From: Lentzea waywayandensis
GTDB lineage: Bacteria > Actinomycetota > Actinomycetes > Mycobacteriales > Pseudonocardiaceae
Length of the DNA stretch: 64,000 bases
Assembly (NCBI RefSeq): GCF_900115955.1
Contig: NZ_FOYL01000004.1
Coordinates: 558,001-622,000 of the forward strand
Direction of reading: 5' to 3'
Shown here piece by piece: positions 10,795 to 19,314 of the stretch; within the stretch, counting starts at the first letter, position 1, and each line of letters starts with the position of its first letter. The translations under genes were made by a program, and so were the position numbers. The notes under the pieces are model-generated. The model worked only from the letters and a program-made list of their open reading frames with translations. It ran no database searches and was not told where the DNA came from.

Positions 10795-10944
10795 TCGATC
10801 GCGGTCACGCGGATCTCGATGCGCATCTTCGGGTGACCGAGGGCGGTGACCCCCGCTCTCGGTCCAGATGGGTGCGCGGTCGCCCATCCGCGCACGGAAC
10901 TGTTCCACCATCACCCGGTTGTGGTCGTCGAACGAGTCGTCGCC
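10791..10944 (-). pseudogene. RidA/YjgF-family remnant, truncated and frameshifted
   Basis: Reading leftwards from the LysR stop, one frame gives DDHNRVMVEQFRARMGDRAPIWTESG. A second frame then continues as VTALGHPKMRIEIRVTAID followed by a stop at 10791. Joined, these match the C-terminal third of RidA/YjgF-type enamine/imine deaminases (the conserved pattern PxxTxxGVxxLxxPxxxIEIxxxA). The first two-thirds of the gene are missing and a one-base shift splits the rest. The stop uses the same CTAG as the convergent ptsI stop. Confidence 0.7.
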
Positions 10945-11790
10945 CTAGTTCGGACGCAGCTCGTCGAGCACCGCGCTGATCAACGGGTGGTCCTCCGAAC
11001 CCCGGCGCACCGCCGCCACCACTCGCCGCAGCGGCGCCACGCCGGCGACCGGCACCCCGCGCACGGCGTTCCGCGGCGCCAACGCCACTCCGGCACCGGC
11101 CGCGACCAACGCCTGGATCGCACGGAAGTCATCAGACGTGTGCCTGATCCGCAGCGTGAACCCGGCCTGCGCGCACGCCATCTCCACGACGTCCCGCAGC
11201 GGATTGCCGGGCAGCGTCACGACCCAGTCCTCGTCCGCGAGCGCCGACAGCTCGACCGGTCCGCCGTTCAGCGCGTGCCCCGGCGGCAGCACGACGTCGA
11301 AAGGCTCGGTGTACAGCGGAAACCGGGTGAAGCGGTTGGTCGTGCGGTGCTCCTCGGTGATCGCCACGTCGATCTCGCCGTCCAGCAACAACCGCACGCT
11401 CTCGTGCCCCTCGGCGTCGCGTACGGAGAGTTCGATCGACCGTTCCTTCAACGCCGCCAACGCCGGCGCCACCACCTGCGTGATCGCCGACGCGAACGCC
11501 GCCACCCCCACCCGCCCGGCCGAACCGGAGGCCAGAGCGTCCAAAGTGGCCTGTGCACGTTCCAGTTCTGCGGCAACAACATGAGCGTGCGCGACGAGCA
11601 GGTCGCCCGCCGGAGTCAGCGACACCCGCCGTCCCTTGCGCAGCAGCAACGGATGCCCCGCCTCGGACTCCAGCGCCGCGAGCTGCTGCGACACCGCCGA
11701 CGGCGTGAGGTGCAGTGCGGCGGCTGCGGCCGTCACGGTGCCGTGGTCAGCGAGTGCGCGCAGCACGCGGAGCCGTCGTGGGTCGATCAC
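10945..11790 (-). CDS. LysR-family transcriptional regulator
   Basis: 281 residues. An N-terminal winged helix (LRVLRALADHGTVTAAAAALHLTPSAVSQQLAALE) is followed by a LysR substrate-binding domain. The start overlaps the stop of the CU044_5270 gene by four bases. Its target is unknown; the RidA-family remnant directly downstream may have been a partner before it decayed. Confidence 0.88.
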   Translation of the reverse strand: MIDPRRLRVLRALADHGTVTAAAAALHLTPSAVSQQLAALESEAGHPLLLRKGRRVSLTPAGDLLVAHAHVVAAELERAQATLDALASGSAGRVGVAAFASAITQVVAPALAALKERSIELSVRDAEGHESVRLLLDGEIDVAITEEHRTTNRFTRFPLYTEPFDVVLPPGHALNGGPVELSALADEDWVVTLPGNPLRDVVEMACAQAGFTLRIRHTSDDFRAIQALVAAGAGVALAPRNAVRGVPVAGVAPLRRVVAAVRRGSEDHPLISAVLDELRPN

Positions 11791-12800
11791 CGCTCAATGA
11801 TGGGGGATTCCACTTCGCCGTTCACGGGGACGTCCTGAGGCACGATCGGCTCGAAGGCCACCTCCTCCAGCAGGAGGTACTCCTCCTCCGAGATGGGCAT
11901 TTGCGCGGGCAGGCCGAACTGGGACGTGGTGATCACGTCCCGCTTGCTGATCGGCAGGCCGGTCTCCTTGCTGATCACGAGCTGCGTCTCGACGTCGGAG
12001 AACTGGAACGTCGGCGGCGCGGCGATCGCCACACCGATTCCCGCGCGCTCGACGTGCACGGTCACGTCACCGAGGAACCGCGCCCCGTCGAGCGTCTTGA
12101 TCAGCTCGAACGCCGCCCGCCGCTGGTCGGCGCGCACGTTCGAGCTGATCAGTTCCATCGCGAGCGACCCGATCCGGTAGGTGTCCTTCCCGACGATGGT
12201 CTCCAGCGCCTTCTTCAACTCCTGGGGGTCGGCGGGCAGCGACTCGAGCGAGTCGAAACGCGCCTGGCTGTGGAGGGACATCTGGAAACCGGAGACCGCG
12301 GTCTTCTGCACGGCCGGCTTCATCGGGCCGATGCGCACCGAGTGGGTCCCGCCGACCTGGGGCACCGTCTCCGGCTTGCCCGCGGCCTCCCACTCGTTGC
12401 CGCGGTCCAGCGAGAAGGGCGTCACGTCGCCCTCCTTCTGGATGACCGTGACCTGCTGGTTCGCGGCCAGCCACCGGTCGGTCTTGGAGTCGAGGTGTAC
12501 GGCGTACGGGTCCGCCGGATCGCCGACGATCATTATCTGCGACTGTCGCGTCAGCGCGTGCCACCACTTCGGAGGCGCGGCGGGCTGCACGGGCTGTGGA
12601 GGCGCAGGCAACAACACGACCGCGAGCACGATCACCGCACCGATGACCACCAACGGAGCGAACCGCCGCACGAACAACTTCCTGGCGGGCTTCTCCCGGG
12701 GCAACGTCACGATGCGCGCAAGGTCGCGTTCCAACCGCTCGGAGTCGACCTCAGGCGTCGGAGGCTTGGCCTGGGCCAGGTCTTTCAGGATGTCTTCCAC
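11787..12800 (-). CDS. CU044_5270 family membrane protein, probable ECF sigma partner
   Basis: 337 residues from a GTG at 12800 (MEDILKDLAQAKPPTPEVDS); the longer open frame upstream is out-of-frame sigma coding sequence. A cytoplasmic N-terminus of about 45 residues carries the family motif ERLERDLARIVT, then one transmembrane helix (FAPLVVIGAVIVLAVVLL), then an outside domain of about 270 residues. It overlaps the ECF sigma gene by 16 bp. A role as sensor or anti-sigma factor is inferred from pairing, not shown by a recognisable anti-sigma domain. Confidence 0.8.
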   Translation of the reverse strand: MEDILKDLAQAKPPTPEVDSERLERDLARIVTLPREKPARKLFVRRFAPLVVIGAVIVLAVVLLPAPPQPVQPAAPPKWWHALTRQSQIMIVGDPADPYAVHLDSKTDRWLAANQQVTVIQKEGDVTPFSLDRGNEWEAAGKPETVPQVGGTHSVRIGPMKPAVQKTAVSGFQMSLHSQARFDSLESLPADPQELKKALETIVGKDTYRIGSLAMELISSNVRADQRRAAFELIKTLDGARFLGDVTVHVERAGIGVAIAAPPTFQFSDVETQLVISKETGLPISKRDVITTSQFGLPAQMPISEEEYLLLEEVAFEPIVPQDVPVNGEVESPIIER

Positions 12801-13258
12801 GACGCCCTCGCACTGTCGAATTTCGGAGTCCAGAGCGCGGCCTGCAAACGCCGCCGAGCCCGATGCAGCCGCACGAAGAACGTCGCCGTCGTGCACCCGA
12901 GCACCTGCGCAGCCTCCGCCGCCGCCAGCCCGTGCCACGCGATGAGCGTCAGCACCTCCTGGTCCGCCTCGGACAGGCTCGCGAGAGCCGCACGCAGCTC
13001 GATCACCGCGAAGTCGTCGTCGGCGGGGAAGTCGGTGAGCTCGTAGGTCGTCGTCTGACGATGGGTCGCGCGCACCAGGTTGCGGGCGATGCCGAGCAGC
13101 CACGGCAGCGCGTTGGACGGCATCTGGTCGAGCTTGCGCCAGGCGATCGTGAAGGTCTCGCTGGTGATGTCCTCGGCGAGCCGGCCGCCCGCGTGGCTCG
13201 CCGCGTAGGCGAGCACTCGCGGGTAGCACTCGCGGTAGACGATCGAGAATTCCTCCAC
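12785..13258 (-). CDS. ECF-type RNA polymerase sigma factor
   Basis: About 157 residues from a GTG at 13258 (MEEFSIVYRECYPRVLAYA); the longer frame to 13333 would overlap the DUF397 gene. Region 2 (FTIAWRKLDQMPSNALPWLLGIARNLVRATHR) and region 4 (LSEADQEVLTLIAWHGLAAAEAAQVLGCTTATFFVRLHRARRRL) are both present. It should direct RNA polymerase to a small regulon, probably controlled by the overlapping CU044_5270 protein. A CRP-like dyad TGTGA-N6-TCACT lies about 40 bp upstream, inside the DUF397 gene. No Shine-Dalgarno is visible for this start. Confidence 0.85.
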   Translation of the reverse strand: MEEFSIVYRECYPRVLAYAASHAGGRLAEDITSETFTIAWRKLDQMPSNALPWLLGIARNLVRATHRQTTTYELTDFPADDDFAVIELRAALASLSEADQEVLTLIAWHGLAAAEAAQVLGCTTATFFVRLHRARRRLQAALWTPKFDSARASWKTS

Positions 13259-13287
13259 GGTGGGTAGTGCGCTGACCGCGCCGATTC

Positions 13288-13455
13288 TTACAACTGAGTG
13301 ACGCGGGTCACACTCGCGAGGAACGCCGACCACGCCTCACCTGACACGGGCAGGTGGGTGGCAGGCGCCTTGCTGTCCCGGATGCCGACACCACGACCGA
13401 CCTCGACGCAGTCGCTGGAGTTCGGGCTGTAGGAGCTCTTGCGCCAGGTCGACAT
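13288..13455 (-). CDS. DUF397 domain protein
   Basis: A 55-residue protein from the ATG at 13453-13455. MSTWRKSSYSPNSSDCVEVG, GIRDSKAP and EAWSAFLASV are the diagnostic pattern of DUF397, a family of very small actinobacterial proteins nearly always encoded beside an XRE/DUF5753 regulator. Here the regulator ends 13 bp upstream, so the two form an operon. DUF397 proteins are implicated in developmental regulation in Streptomyces; the exact mechanism here is unknown. Confidence 0.9.
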   Translation of the reverse strand: MSTWRKSSYSPNSSDCVEVGRGVGIRDSKAPATHLPVSGEAWSAFLASVTRVTQL

Positions 13456-13468
13456 GCGGAACGTCTCC

Positions 13469-14287
13469 TCAGGTCAGGATGCCGGTGATCAGCTCCTTCG
13501 ATTCTTCCGGATTCAAAGCTTGATCGTCGAGCCGCTTCACCACGGAGGCGTAGACGGCAAGTGAGGCCGCGTCTTCGAGGAAGAGACCGGAGTTCTCGCC
13601 TTCGAGGAAGACCACCGGCTCGAACTTCTCGTAGCCGAGCCGGATGAACGACCCTGAGACACCTGCGTGCGCGCCGATCGCGGCCGGCACGATTCGCAAG
13701 GTGATGTAAGACCGCTGCGCCATCCCCAAAAGGTGGATGTATTGATCTTTCATCACGTCCGGTCCGCCCACTGGCAGGCGGAGAGCGTATTCGTGGATGT
13801 AGAAGACGAACGTGCGGCTCCAGTGAAAGAGCTTGTGCCGTTCGAGCTTCGCAGCGATGACTTCCTCGTAGTCGACCGCATCGGGGTGAACTACTCCGTC
13901 GATAGCTGCACGCATGTAGTCGGTGGTCTGGAGGTGACCTGGGATGAGCAGCGACGACCAGACGGTGATCTCGTTGGCCAGGCGTTCCTGTTCAAGTAGC
14001 GCCGGTACCTGGTCATCGGTGAACTTGAGGTACCCGCGCACCCGAGTCTCGCGGAACAGGACAAGCAGGTGCTGGATCACGTCCGGCTTGACGTGGCAGT
14101 AGCTGAGCAACTGCATCACTTCGACTTCGGTCACGCCGCCCTTGCCGCGGACCAGGTCGGAGAGCTTGGCTTCGTCCCAGCCGAGTTCCTCGGCGAGCTT
14201 GCGGTGGGTGAGCCCGGTCTGCGCGATGACCTCGCGTACGGCGTCGCCGAACTCGCGTCCCACCACACTGGAATTTCGTCGTGGCAT
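13469..14287 (-). CDS. XRE-family helix-turn-helix protein with DUF5753 domain
   Basis: 272 residues. The N-terminal HTH (FGDAVREVIAQTGLTHRKLAEELGWDEAKLSDLVRG) is followed by the DUF5753 domain (AKLERHKLF; FYIHEYALRLPVGGPDVMKDQ; ITLRIVPAAIGAHAGVSGSF; PVVFLEGENSGLFLED). It is the partner of the DUF397 protein. The nested inverted repeat at 14313-14373, directly in front of the start codon, is a natural candidate for its own operator. Confidence 0.9.
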   Translation of the reverse strand: MPRRNSSVVGREFGDAVREVIAQTGLTHRKLAEELGWDEAKLSDLVRGKGGVTEVEVMQLLSYCHVKPDVIQHLLVLFRETRVRGYLKFTDDQVPALLEQERLANEITVWSSLLIPGHLQTTDYMRAAIDGVVHPDAVDYEEVIAAKLERHKLFHWSRTFVFYIHEYALRLPVGGPDVMKDQYIHLLGMAQRSYITLRIVPAAIGAHAGVSGSFIRLGYEKFEPVVFLEGENSGLFLEDAASLAVYASVVKRLDDQALNPEESKELITGILT

Positions 14288-14312
14288 GCCGACGAAACTA
14301 GAAGCAAGACCC

Positions 14313-14373
14313 GTACCGGCTCCATTGTTTCCTTCCGAATATCACCGAAGGAAGTAGTTTTTGGAGCCGGTAC
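14313..14373. promoter_or_regulatory. Nested inverted repeats between kbl and the XRE gene
   Basis: Outer arms GTACCGGCTCCA (14313-14324) and TGGAGCCGGTAC (14362-14373) are perfect 12-bp complements. Inside them TTCCTTC (14329-14335) and GAAGGAA (14347-14353) form a second dyad. The two are concentric, with the intervening DNA AT-richer than its surroundings. The structure could be an operator for the adjacent XRE regulator or a terminator for kbl; both fit the position. Confidence 0.6.
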
Positions 14374-14384
14374 AAGTCCTACCT

Positions 14385-15563
14385 TTACATCTTTGCGCGT
14401 GCGGCGATAAACGCGTCAACGGCGCGGTTAACGTCCTCGGTGGTGTGTGAAGCCGACATCTGCGTGCGGATACGGGCCTTGCCGTGCGGCACGACGGGGT
14501 ACGAGAAGCCGATGACGTAAATGCCCTGCTCCAGCAACAGGTCAGCGAGCTTCGCTGCCTCAGCCGCGTCGCCGATCATCACGGGGATGATCGGGTGCTC
14601 GCCCGGCAGCAGGTCGAAGCCCTCCTCGGTCATCCGCCGGCGGAACAGCTCCGTGTTGGAACGCAGCTGGGCCAGCAGGTCCGTGGAAGACGACAGCATG
14701 TCGAGCGTGGCGATCGCGGCGGCGGTGATCGACGGCGCGAGGGAGTTCGAGAACAGGTACGGGCGCGAGCGCTGGCGCAGCAGTTCGACGATCTCCTTGC
14801 GGCCGGACGTGTAGCCGCCGGACGCGCCGCCCAGTGCCTTGCCCAGCGTGCCCGTGACGATGTCGACGCGGTCCTGCACGCCGAACAGCTCCGGGGTGCC
14901 GCGGCCGGTCGGGCCGGTGAAGCCGACGGCGTGCGAGTCGTCGACCATGACCAGGGCGTTGTAGCGCTCGGCCAGGTCGCAGATCTCGTCCAAAGGCGCC
15001 AGGTAGCCGTCCATCGAGAAGACGCCGTCGGTCGCGATCAGCCGGTAGCGGGCGTCGGCCGCGTCCTTGAGCTGGCGCTCCAGGTCGTCCATGTCGCGGT
15101 TCTTGTAGCGGAACCGGCGAGCCTTCGACAGCCGGACGCCGTCGATGATCGACGCGTGGTTCAGCTCGTCGGAGATGATCGCGTCCTCGGCGCCGAGCAG
15201 CGTCTCGAACAGGCCGCCGTTCGCGTCGAAGCAGGAGCTGTAGAGGATCGTGTCCTCGGTGCCGAGGAACTCGCTGAGCTTGCGCTCCAGTTCCTTGTGC
15301 GGTTCCTGGGTGCCGCAGATGAACCGCACCGAGGCCATGCCGAAGCCCCAGTCGTCCAGGCCCTTCTTGGCTGCCTCGATGAGCGTCGGGTGGTCGGCGA
15401 GACCGAGGTAGTTGTTGGCGCAGAAGTTCAGGACCTCGTCACCCTGGCCGACCCGGACGGCGGCGTTCTGCGGGGTGCCGATCACGCGTTCGGACTTGTA
15501 GAGCCCGGCCTCCCTGATCTCCTCGATCGTCTTGAGGAGGTCGTTCTTCAGCTCGCCGTACAT
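14385..15563 (-). CDS. kbl: Glycine C-acetyltransferase (2-amino-3-ketobutyrate CoA ligase)
   Basis: 392 residues from the ATG at 15563, which shares one base with the tdh stop (TGATG). It is a PLP enzyme of the alpha-oxoamine synthase family; the PLP lysine is Lys242 in [18 protein letters not shown], and [10 protein letters not shown] holds the cofactor-contacting Asp and His. It cleaves 2-amino-3-ketobutyrate with CoA to glycine and acetyl-CoA, the second step after threonine dehydrogenase. Confidence 0.95.
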   Translation of the reverse strand: MYGELKNDLLKTIEEIREAGLYKSERVIGTPQNAAVRVGQGDEVLNFCANNYLGLADHPTLIEAAKKGLDDWGFGMASVRFICGTQEPHKELERKLSEFLGTEDTILYSSCFDANGGLFETLLGAEDAIISDELNHASIIDGVRLSKARRFRYKNRDMDDLERQLKDAADARYRLIATDGVFSMDGYLAPLDEICDLAERYNALVMVDDSHAVGFTGPTGRGTPELFGVQDRVDIVTGTLGKALGGASGGYTSGRKEIVELLRQRSRPYLFSNSLAPSITAAAIATLDMLSSSTDLLAQLRSNTELFRRRMTEEGFDLLPGEHPIIPVMIGDAAEAAKLADLLLEQGIYVIGFSYPVVPHGKARIRTQMSASHTTEDVNRAVDAFIAARAKM

Positions 15564-16594
15564 CAGGCTCCCGTCCAGTCGAGGATGACCTTGCCGCACT
15601 TGCCTTCGCGCGCGGTGGCGAAGGCCTCCGCGTGCTGCGTGTGGTCGTACCGGTGCGTGATGACCGGCGCGAGGTCGAGGCCGCGCTGCAACAGCACGGT
15701 CATCGAGTACCAGGTCTCGAACATCTCGCGGCCGTAGATCCCCTTGATGTGCAGCATCTTCAGCACGACGCTGCTCCAGTCGACGGAGAACTCGTCCGCG
15801 GGCAGGCCCAGCATCGCGATGCGACCGCCGTGCGCCATGTTCGCGATCATGTCGCGCATCGCCACCGGCTTGCCGGACATCTCCATGCCGACGTCGAAGC
15901 CCTCGGCCATGCCGAGTTCGGCCTGGGCGTCGGCGATCGACTTCTCGGCGACGTTCACCGCGAGGTCGACGCCGACCTTGCGGGCCAGGTCGAGCCGGTG
16001 CTCGGAGATGTCGGTGATCACGACGTTGCGCGCGCCCGCGTGCTTGGCGACGGCGGCGGCCATGATGCCGATCGGACCGGCGCCCGTGATGATCACGTCC
16101 TCGCCGATGACCGGGAAGCTCAGCGCGGTGTGCACGGCGTTGCCGAACGGGTCGAAGATCGCGGCCACGTCCAGGTCGACCTTCGTGCGGTGCACCCACG
16201 CGTTCTGCTCGGGCAGCACGACGTACTGCGCGAACGCGCCGTTGGAGTGCACGCCGAGACCACGCGTGTTGGCGCAGAGGTGGCGGCGGCCGGCCTTGCA
16301 GTTGCGGCAGGTCCCGCAGACGAGGTGTCCCTCGCCGCTGACCAGGTCGCCCACTTTGACGCCGGTGACGCTGTTGCCGATCTCGACGACCTCACCGACG
16401 AACTCGTGGCCGAGGACCAGTGGCGCCTTGATGTTCTGCGCCGCCCAGTCGTCCCAGGAGTCGATGTGCAGATCGGTGCCGCAGATGCCGGTGCGCAACA
16501 CCCTGACCAGCACGTCCGTCGGACCCGGGGTCGGGTCGGGGACGTCGGTCAGTTCGAGTCCAGGCCCAGCGGCGACCTTGACGAGAGCCTTCAT
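15563..16594 (-). CDS. tdh: L-threonine 3-dehydrogenase, zinc-dependent
   Basis: 343 residues, medium-chain dehydrogenase family. Catalytic zinc ligands Cys38 and His63/Glu64 (GHEFVG), the [18 protein letters not shown] motif, structural zinc cysteines 93, 96, 99 and 107, and the NAD-binding [18 protein letters not shown] are all present. It oxidises threonine to 2-amino-3-ketobutyrate, which Kbl converts to glycine. The two genes form a translationally coupled operon. Confidence 0.95.
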   Translation of the reverse strand: MKALVKVAAGPGLELTDVPDPTPGPTDVLVRVLRTGICGTDLHIDSWDDWAAQNIKAPLVLGHEFVGEVVEIGNSVTGVKVGDLVSGEGHLVCGTCRNCKAGRRHLCANTRGLGVHSNGAFAQYVVLPEQNAWVHRTKVDLDVAAIFDPFGNAVHTALSFPVIGEDVIITGAGPIGIMAAAVAKHAGARNVVITDISEHRLDLARKVGVDLAVNVAEKSIADAQAELGMAEGFDVGMEMSGKPVAMRDMIANMAHGGRIAMLGLPADEFSVDWSSVVLKMLHIKGIYGREMFETWYSMTVLLQRGLDLAPVITHRYDHTQHAEAFATAREGKCGKVILDWTGA

Positions 16595-16630
16595 GCGGGA
16601 AGTCTCACCCTTTGCTGCTTGTGCAGTCCA

Positions 16631-18085
16631 TCAGGACTTTCTGAAGTTCTTGTGCAGCTCAGCTTCATTGGCGATGTTGCGCACCATGCCGCCGAACACG
16701 ATGCCGTGAAACGGCCAGACGACCGCCCAGTAGAGGTGTCCGGCGAGCCCTTTGGGCACGAACACGGCGCGTTGGCGGTAAGTGGACCCGTGTCCCTCGT
16801 TGCCCGCCACTCGAAGCTCCAGCCACGCCTTGCCGGGCACCTTCATCTCGGCCCGCAGCCGCAGCAGATGACCGCGTTCGATCTCCTCGACGCGCCACCA
16901 GTCGAGCGCCTCGCCGACGTTCAACCGGTTCGCGTCACGCCTGCCCCGCCGCAGCCCGACCCCGCCCGCGGCCCTGTCCATCCAGCCGCGCACGGCCCAG
17001 GCCAGCGGAAACGAGTACCAGCCGCGTTCGCCACCGATGCCTTCGACGACCTCCCACAGCCGTTCGGGCGTGGCATTCGTCCTGCGCTCGCGGTCGTCCG
17101 TGTAGACCGAACCGCCGGACCAGTCGGGGTCGGAGGGCAACGGCTCACTCGGCGCTCCCGGGATGGACGCCCCCGACCAGCGGGTCTCCACGTCGGCGTC
17201 GCGGATCTTGTCCAGCGCCAGCTCGACGGCCTTGACGAAGCCGGTGTTCTCGCCGGGCAGCACCTCGCGGATGTCGTTCTCGCGGCACACGACCTCGTGC
17301 ACCAGCGACTCGATCAACGGCTTGGCGATCGACTTCGGCACCGGCGTGACGACGTTGACCCAGTGCGAGGACAGGCCCGGGGTCAGCAGCGGCACGGGCA
17401 GCACGCGGCGCTTGGGCAGCCCGGCGACCTCGGCGTACCGGAGCATCATCTCCAGGTAGGTCAGCACGTCCGGCCCGCCGATGTCGAACGTCCGGTTCGT
17501 GTTCTCGAGCTTCGTCGCGTCGACCAGGTAGCGCAGCACGTCCCGCACGGCGATCGGCTGGATCCGGTTGTGCACCCAGCGAGGCGTGACCATGACCGGC
17601 AGCCGTTCGGTGAGGTAGCGCAGCATCTCGAAGCTCGCCGACCCCGACCCGATGATCACCGCCGCTTGCAGCACGACGGCCTGCGTTCCGCAGCGCAGGA
17701 AGACCTCGCCCACCTCCTTGCGGGAGGCGAGGTGCGGCGACAGCTCGACGTTGGCCGGATGCAGTCCGCCCAGGTAGACGATCCGCCGCACGCCCGCACG
17801 TTCGGCGGCCCGTGCCGTGTTCTCCGCGGCCTTGCGGTCGGCGTCGGCGAAGTCCTTCGACTGCAACGAATGCACGAGGTAGTGGACGACCTCGACGTCC
17901 CGCATGGCCTCGTCGAGATCGCCGAGCACGTCTCCGCGCACGATCTCGACGTCAGCGGCCCACGGGACGTCGCGCAGCTTCTCCGGCGAACGCACCAGGC
18001 AGCGGACCTCGTGTCCTTCGGCCAGCAGCCTGGGCACGAGTCGTCCGCCGAGGTACCCGGTCGCGCCGGTCACGAGACATCGCAT
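16631..18085 (-). CDS. NAD(P)-binding SDR with C-terminal DUF2867 domain
   Basis: 484 residues. The first about 290 residues are an atypical SDR/NmrA-like Rossmann domain (MRCLVTGATGYLGGRLVPRLL; VHYLVHSLQSKDFADADRKAAENTARAA; RIVYLGGLHP). The C-terminal part (GERGWYSFPLAWAVRGWMDR; NVGEALDWWRVEEIERGHLL; YWAVVWPFHGIVF) matches DUF2867. This two-domain form is common in actinobacteria; the substrate is unknown. It stands alone between tdh and the DUF1707 gene. Confidence 0.85.
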   Translation of the reverse strand: MRCLVTGATGYLGGRLVPRLLAEGHEVRCLVRSPEKLRDVPWAADVEIVRGDVLGDLDEAMRDVEVVHYLVHSLQSKDFADADRKAAENTARAAERAGVRRIVYLGGLHPANVELSPHLASRKEVGEVFLRCGTQAVVLQAAVIIGSGSASFEMLRYLTERLPVMVTPRWVHNRIQPIAVRDVLRYLVDATKLENTNRTFDIGGPDVLTYLEMMLRYAEVAGLPKRRVLPVPLLTPGLSSHWVNVVTPVPKSIAKPLIESLVHEVVCRENDIREVLPGENTGFVKAVELALDKIRDADVETRWSGASIPGAPSEPLPSDPDWSGGSVYTDDRERRTNATPERLWEVVEGIGGERGWYSFPLAWAVRGWMDRAAGGVGLRRGRRDANRLNVGEALDWWRVEEIERGHLLRLRAEMKVPGKAWLELRVAGNEGHGSTYRQRAVFVPKGLAGHLYWAVVWPFHGIVFGGMVRNIANEAELHKNFRKS

Positions 18086-18121
18086 GCCCCGATCCTGCGC
18101 GTTGGGAGGTGGCTGTGCAGA

Positions 18122-18655
18122 TCAGCGCTTCCGCTTGATCACCACGGTCCCGCCGCGCACCGCGCCCCTGAGCTGGAAGTGCGGGTTGCCCACGGAGTTG
18201 TGGACCTTGTCCTTCAGTTCGCCGGCGGTGATCTCGACGGCGTCGGCGTTGACCGACGACCCCGCCGGCAGCAGCAGCTTCACCGTGCCCAGCGACACGT
18301 CCAGGTCGACGTTGACGACCGGTGGCACGTCGGCGGCGGTGAAGTCGAGGTTCGTGGTGCCGAGGGTGTTGCGGATGACGAGCTCGCTCGGCACGACCCA
18401 GTGGCCCTTGCGGGTCGTGGTGCTCATCGTGTTCTTCAGCTCGGTCCGCTCGCGGGCCAGCTCGTTGTTGACCATGCCGGGCAGGTCGACCAGCACGACG
18501 TTCAGGTCGGCTCGGGTCTTCGCGGCGAGAGCGGTGTCCGTGCGGACGGTGAACTCGTCCAGCGTGATCATGCCGCGGCCCACCGCCTTGTTCAGCAGGG
18601 TGACGACGTGCTCACGTTCCGCATCGGACACGCGTAACTCTCTGGGGTCTGTCAT
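18122..18655 (-). CDS. DUF1707 domain protein with LiaF-like C-terminus
   Basis: 177 residues. The N-terminus (LRVSDAEREHVVTLLNKA, GRGMITLDEFTVRTDTALAAKTRADLNVVLVDLPG) is the DUF1707/SHOCT-like module. The remainder is a beta-rich domain like the C-terminus of cell-wall stress proteins of the LiaF type. The start overlaps the response regulator stop by four bases (ATGA), so it is the third gene of a kinase-regulator operon and may modulate that system at the membrane or cell wall. Confidence 0.8.
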   Translation of the reverse strand: MTDPRELRVSDAEREHVVTLLNKAVGRGMITLDEFTVRTDTALAAKTRADLNVVLVDLPGMVNNELARERTELKNTMSTTTRKGHWVVPSELVIRNTLGTTNLDFTAADVPPVVNVDLDVSLGTVKLLLPAGSSVNADAVEITAGELKDKVHNSVGNPHFQLRGAVRGGTVVIKRKR

Positions 18656-19314
18656 TTCTCTGCCTCCGGTTCGGCGTCAAGACCGTGCTCGATGGCATAA
18701 CGCGCCAACTCCACCCGGTTGTGCAGTTGAAGCTTCCGCAAAGTCGATTGGACGTGGTTTTCGACCGTGCGGTGGGAGATCACCAGGCGGTTCGCGATCT
18801 GTCGTGCGGTCAGGCCCTTGGCAACCAGCCGCAGCACCTCGGTCTCCCGATCGGTGAGCTGCGGCTTTTCTTCCGAGCCGTCCGGTGCGGCGGCCATGCG
18901 CCGGTACTCGCCCAGCACCAGGCCCGCGAGGCCCGCGGTGAACACGGCGTCCCCGGCGGCGGTGCGGGACACGGCCTCGACCAGTTCCTCCGAGGACGCG
19001 GACTTCACGAGGTATCCGGACGCGCCCGCCTTCACGGCCTGGAGCACGTCGTCGTGCTCGCCGGACGCGGACAGCACGAGCACGCGCGTGTCCGGCAGTT
19101 CAGTGGTGATCATCAGGGTGGCGTCGACCCCGGAGAGTTCGCCGAGGTTGAGGTCCATCAGGACCACGTTGGGCCGCACGGCTTTCGCGATGCGCACGGC
19201 CGAGGGCGCGTCGCTCGCGGTCGCCACCACCTCGAAGCCCCGCTCCTGGAGATCGCGCGCCACGCCGTCACGCCACATCGGGTGGTCGTCCACGACCATC
19301 ACCGAGACCGTCAT
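18652..19314 (-). CDS. NarL/FixJ-type response regulator
   Basis: 220 residues from the ATG at 19314; the longer open frame upstream is antisense to the kinase frame. Receiver domain: Asp9/Asp10 in VMVVDDHP, phospho-acceptor Asp54 in VLMDLNLGELSG, and Lys in GYLVKSAS. The C-terminal LuxR HTH reads LTDRETEVLRLVAKGLTARQ followed by RTVENHVQSTLRKL. It overlaps both neighbours by four bases, so it is translated with its kinase. Confidence 0.93.
   Translation of the reverse strand: MTVSVMVVDDHPMWRDGVARDLQERGFEVVATASDAPSAVRIAKAVRPNVVLMDLNLGELSGVDATLMITTELPDTRVLVLSASGEHDDVLQAVKAGASGYLVKSASSEELVEAVSRTAAGDAVFTAGLAGLVLGEYRRMAAAPDGSEEKPQLTDRETEVLRLVAKGLTARQIANRLVISHRTVENHVQSTLRKLQLHNRVELARYAIEHGLDAEPEAEK

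Noticed and set aside
13256-13333. Upstream GTG start (13333) for the ECF sigma factor
   Set aside because: It would overlap the DUF397 gene by 46 bp and add 25 residues without similarity to sigma region 2; the start at 13258 gives the usual N-terminus.
15632-18637. A 1001-codon open frame on the plus strand across tdh and the SDR-DUF2867 gene
   Set aside because: It is antisense to well-identified genes, rich in Arg, His, Asp and Val as expected of a shadow frame in high-GC DNA, and matches no family.
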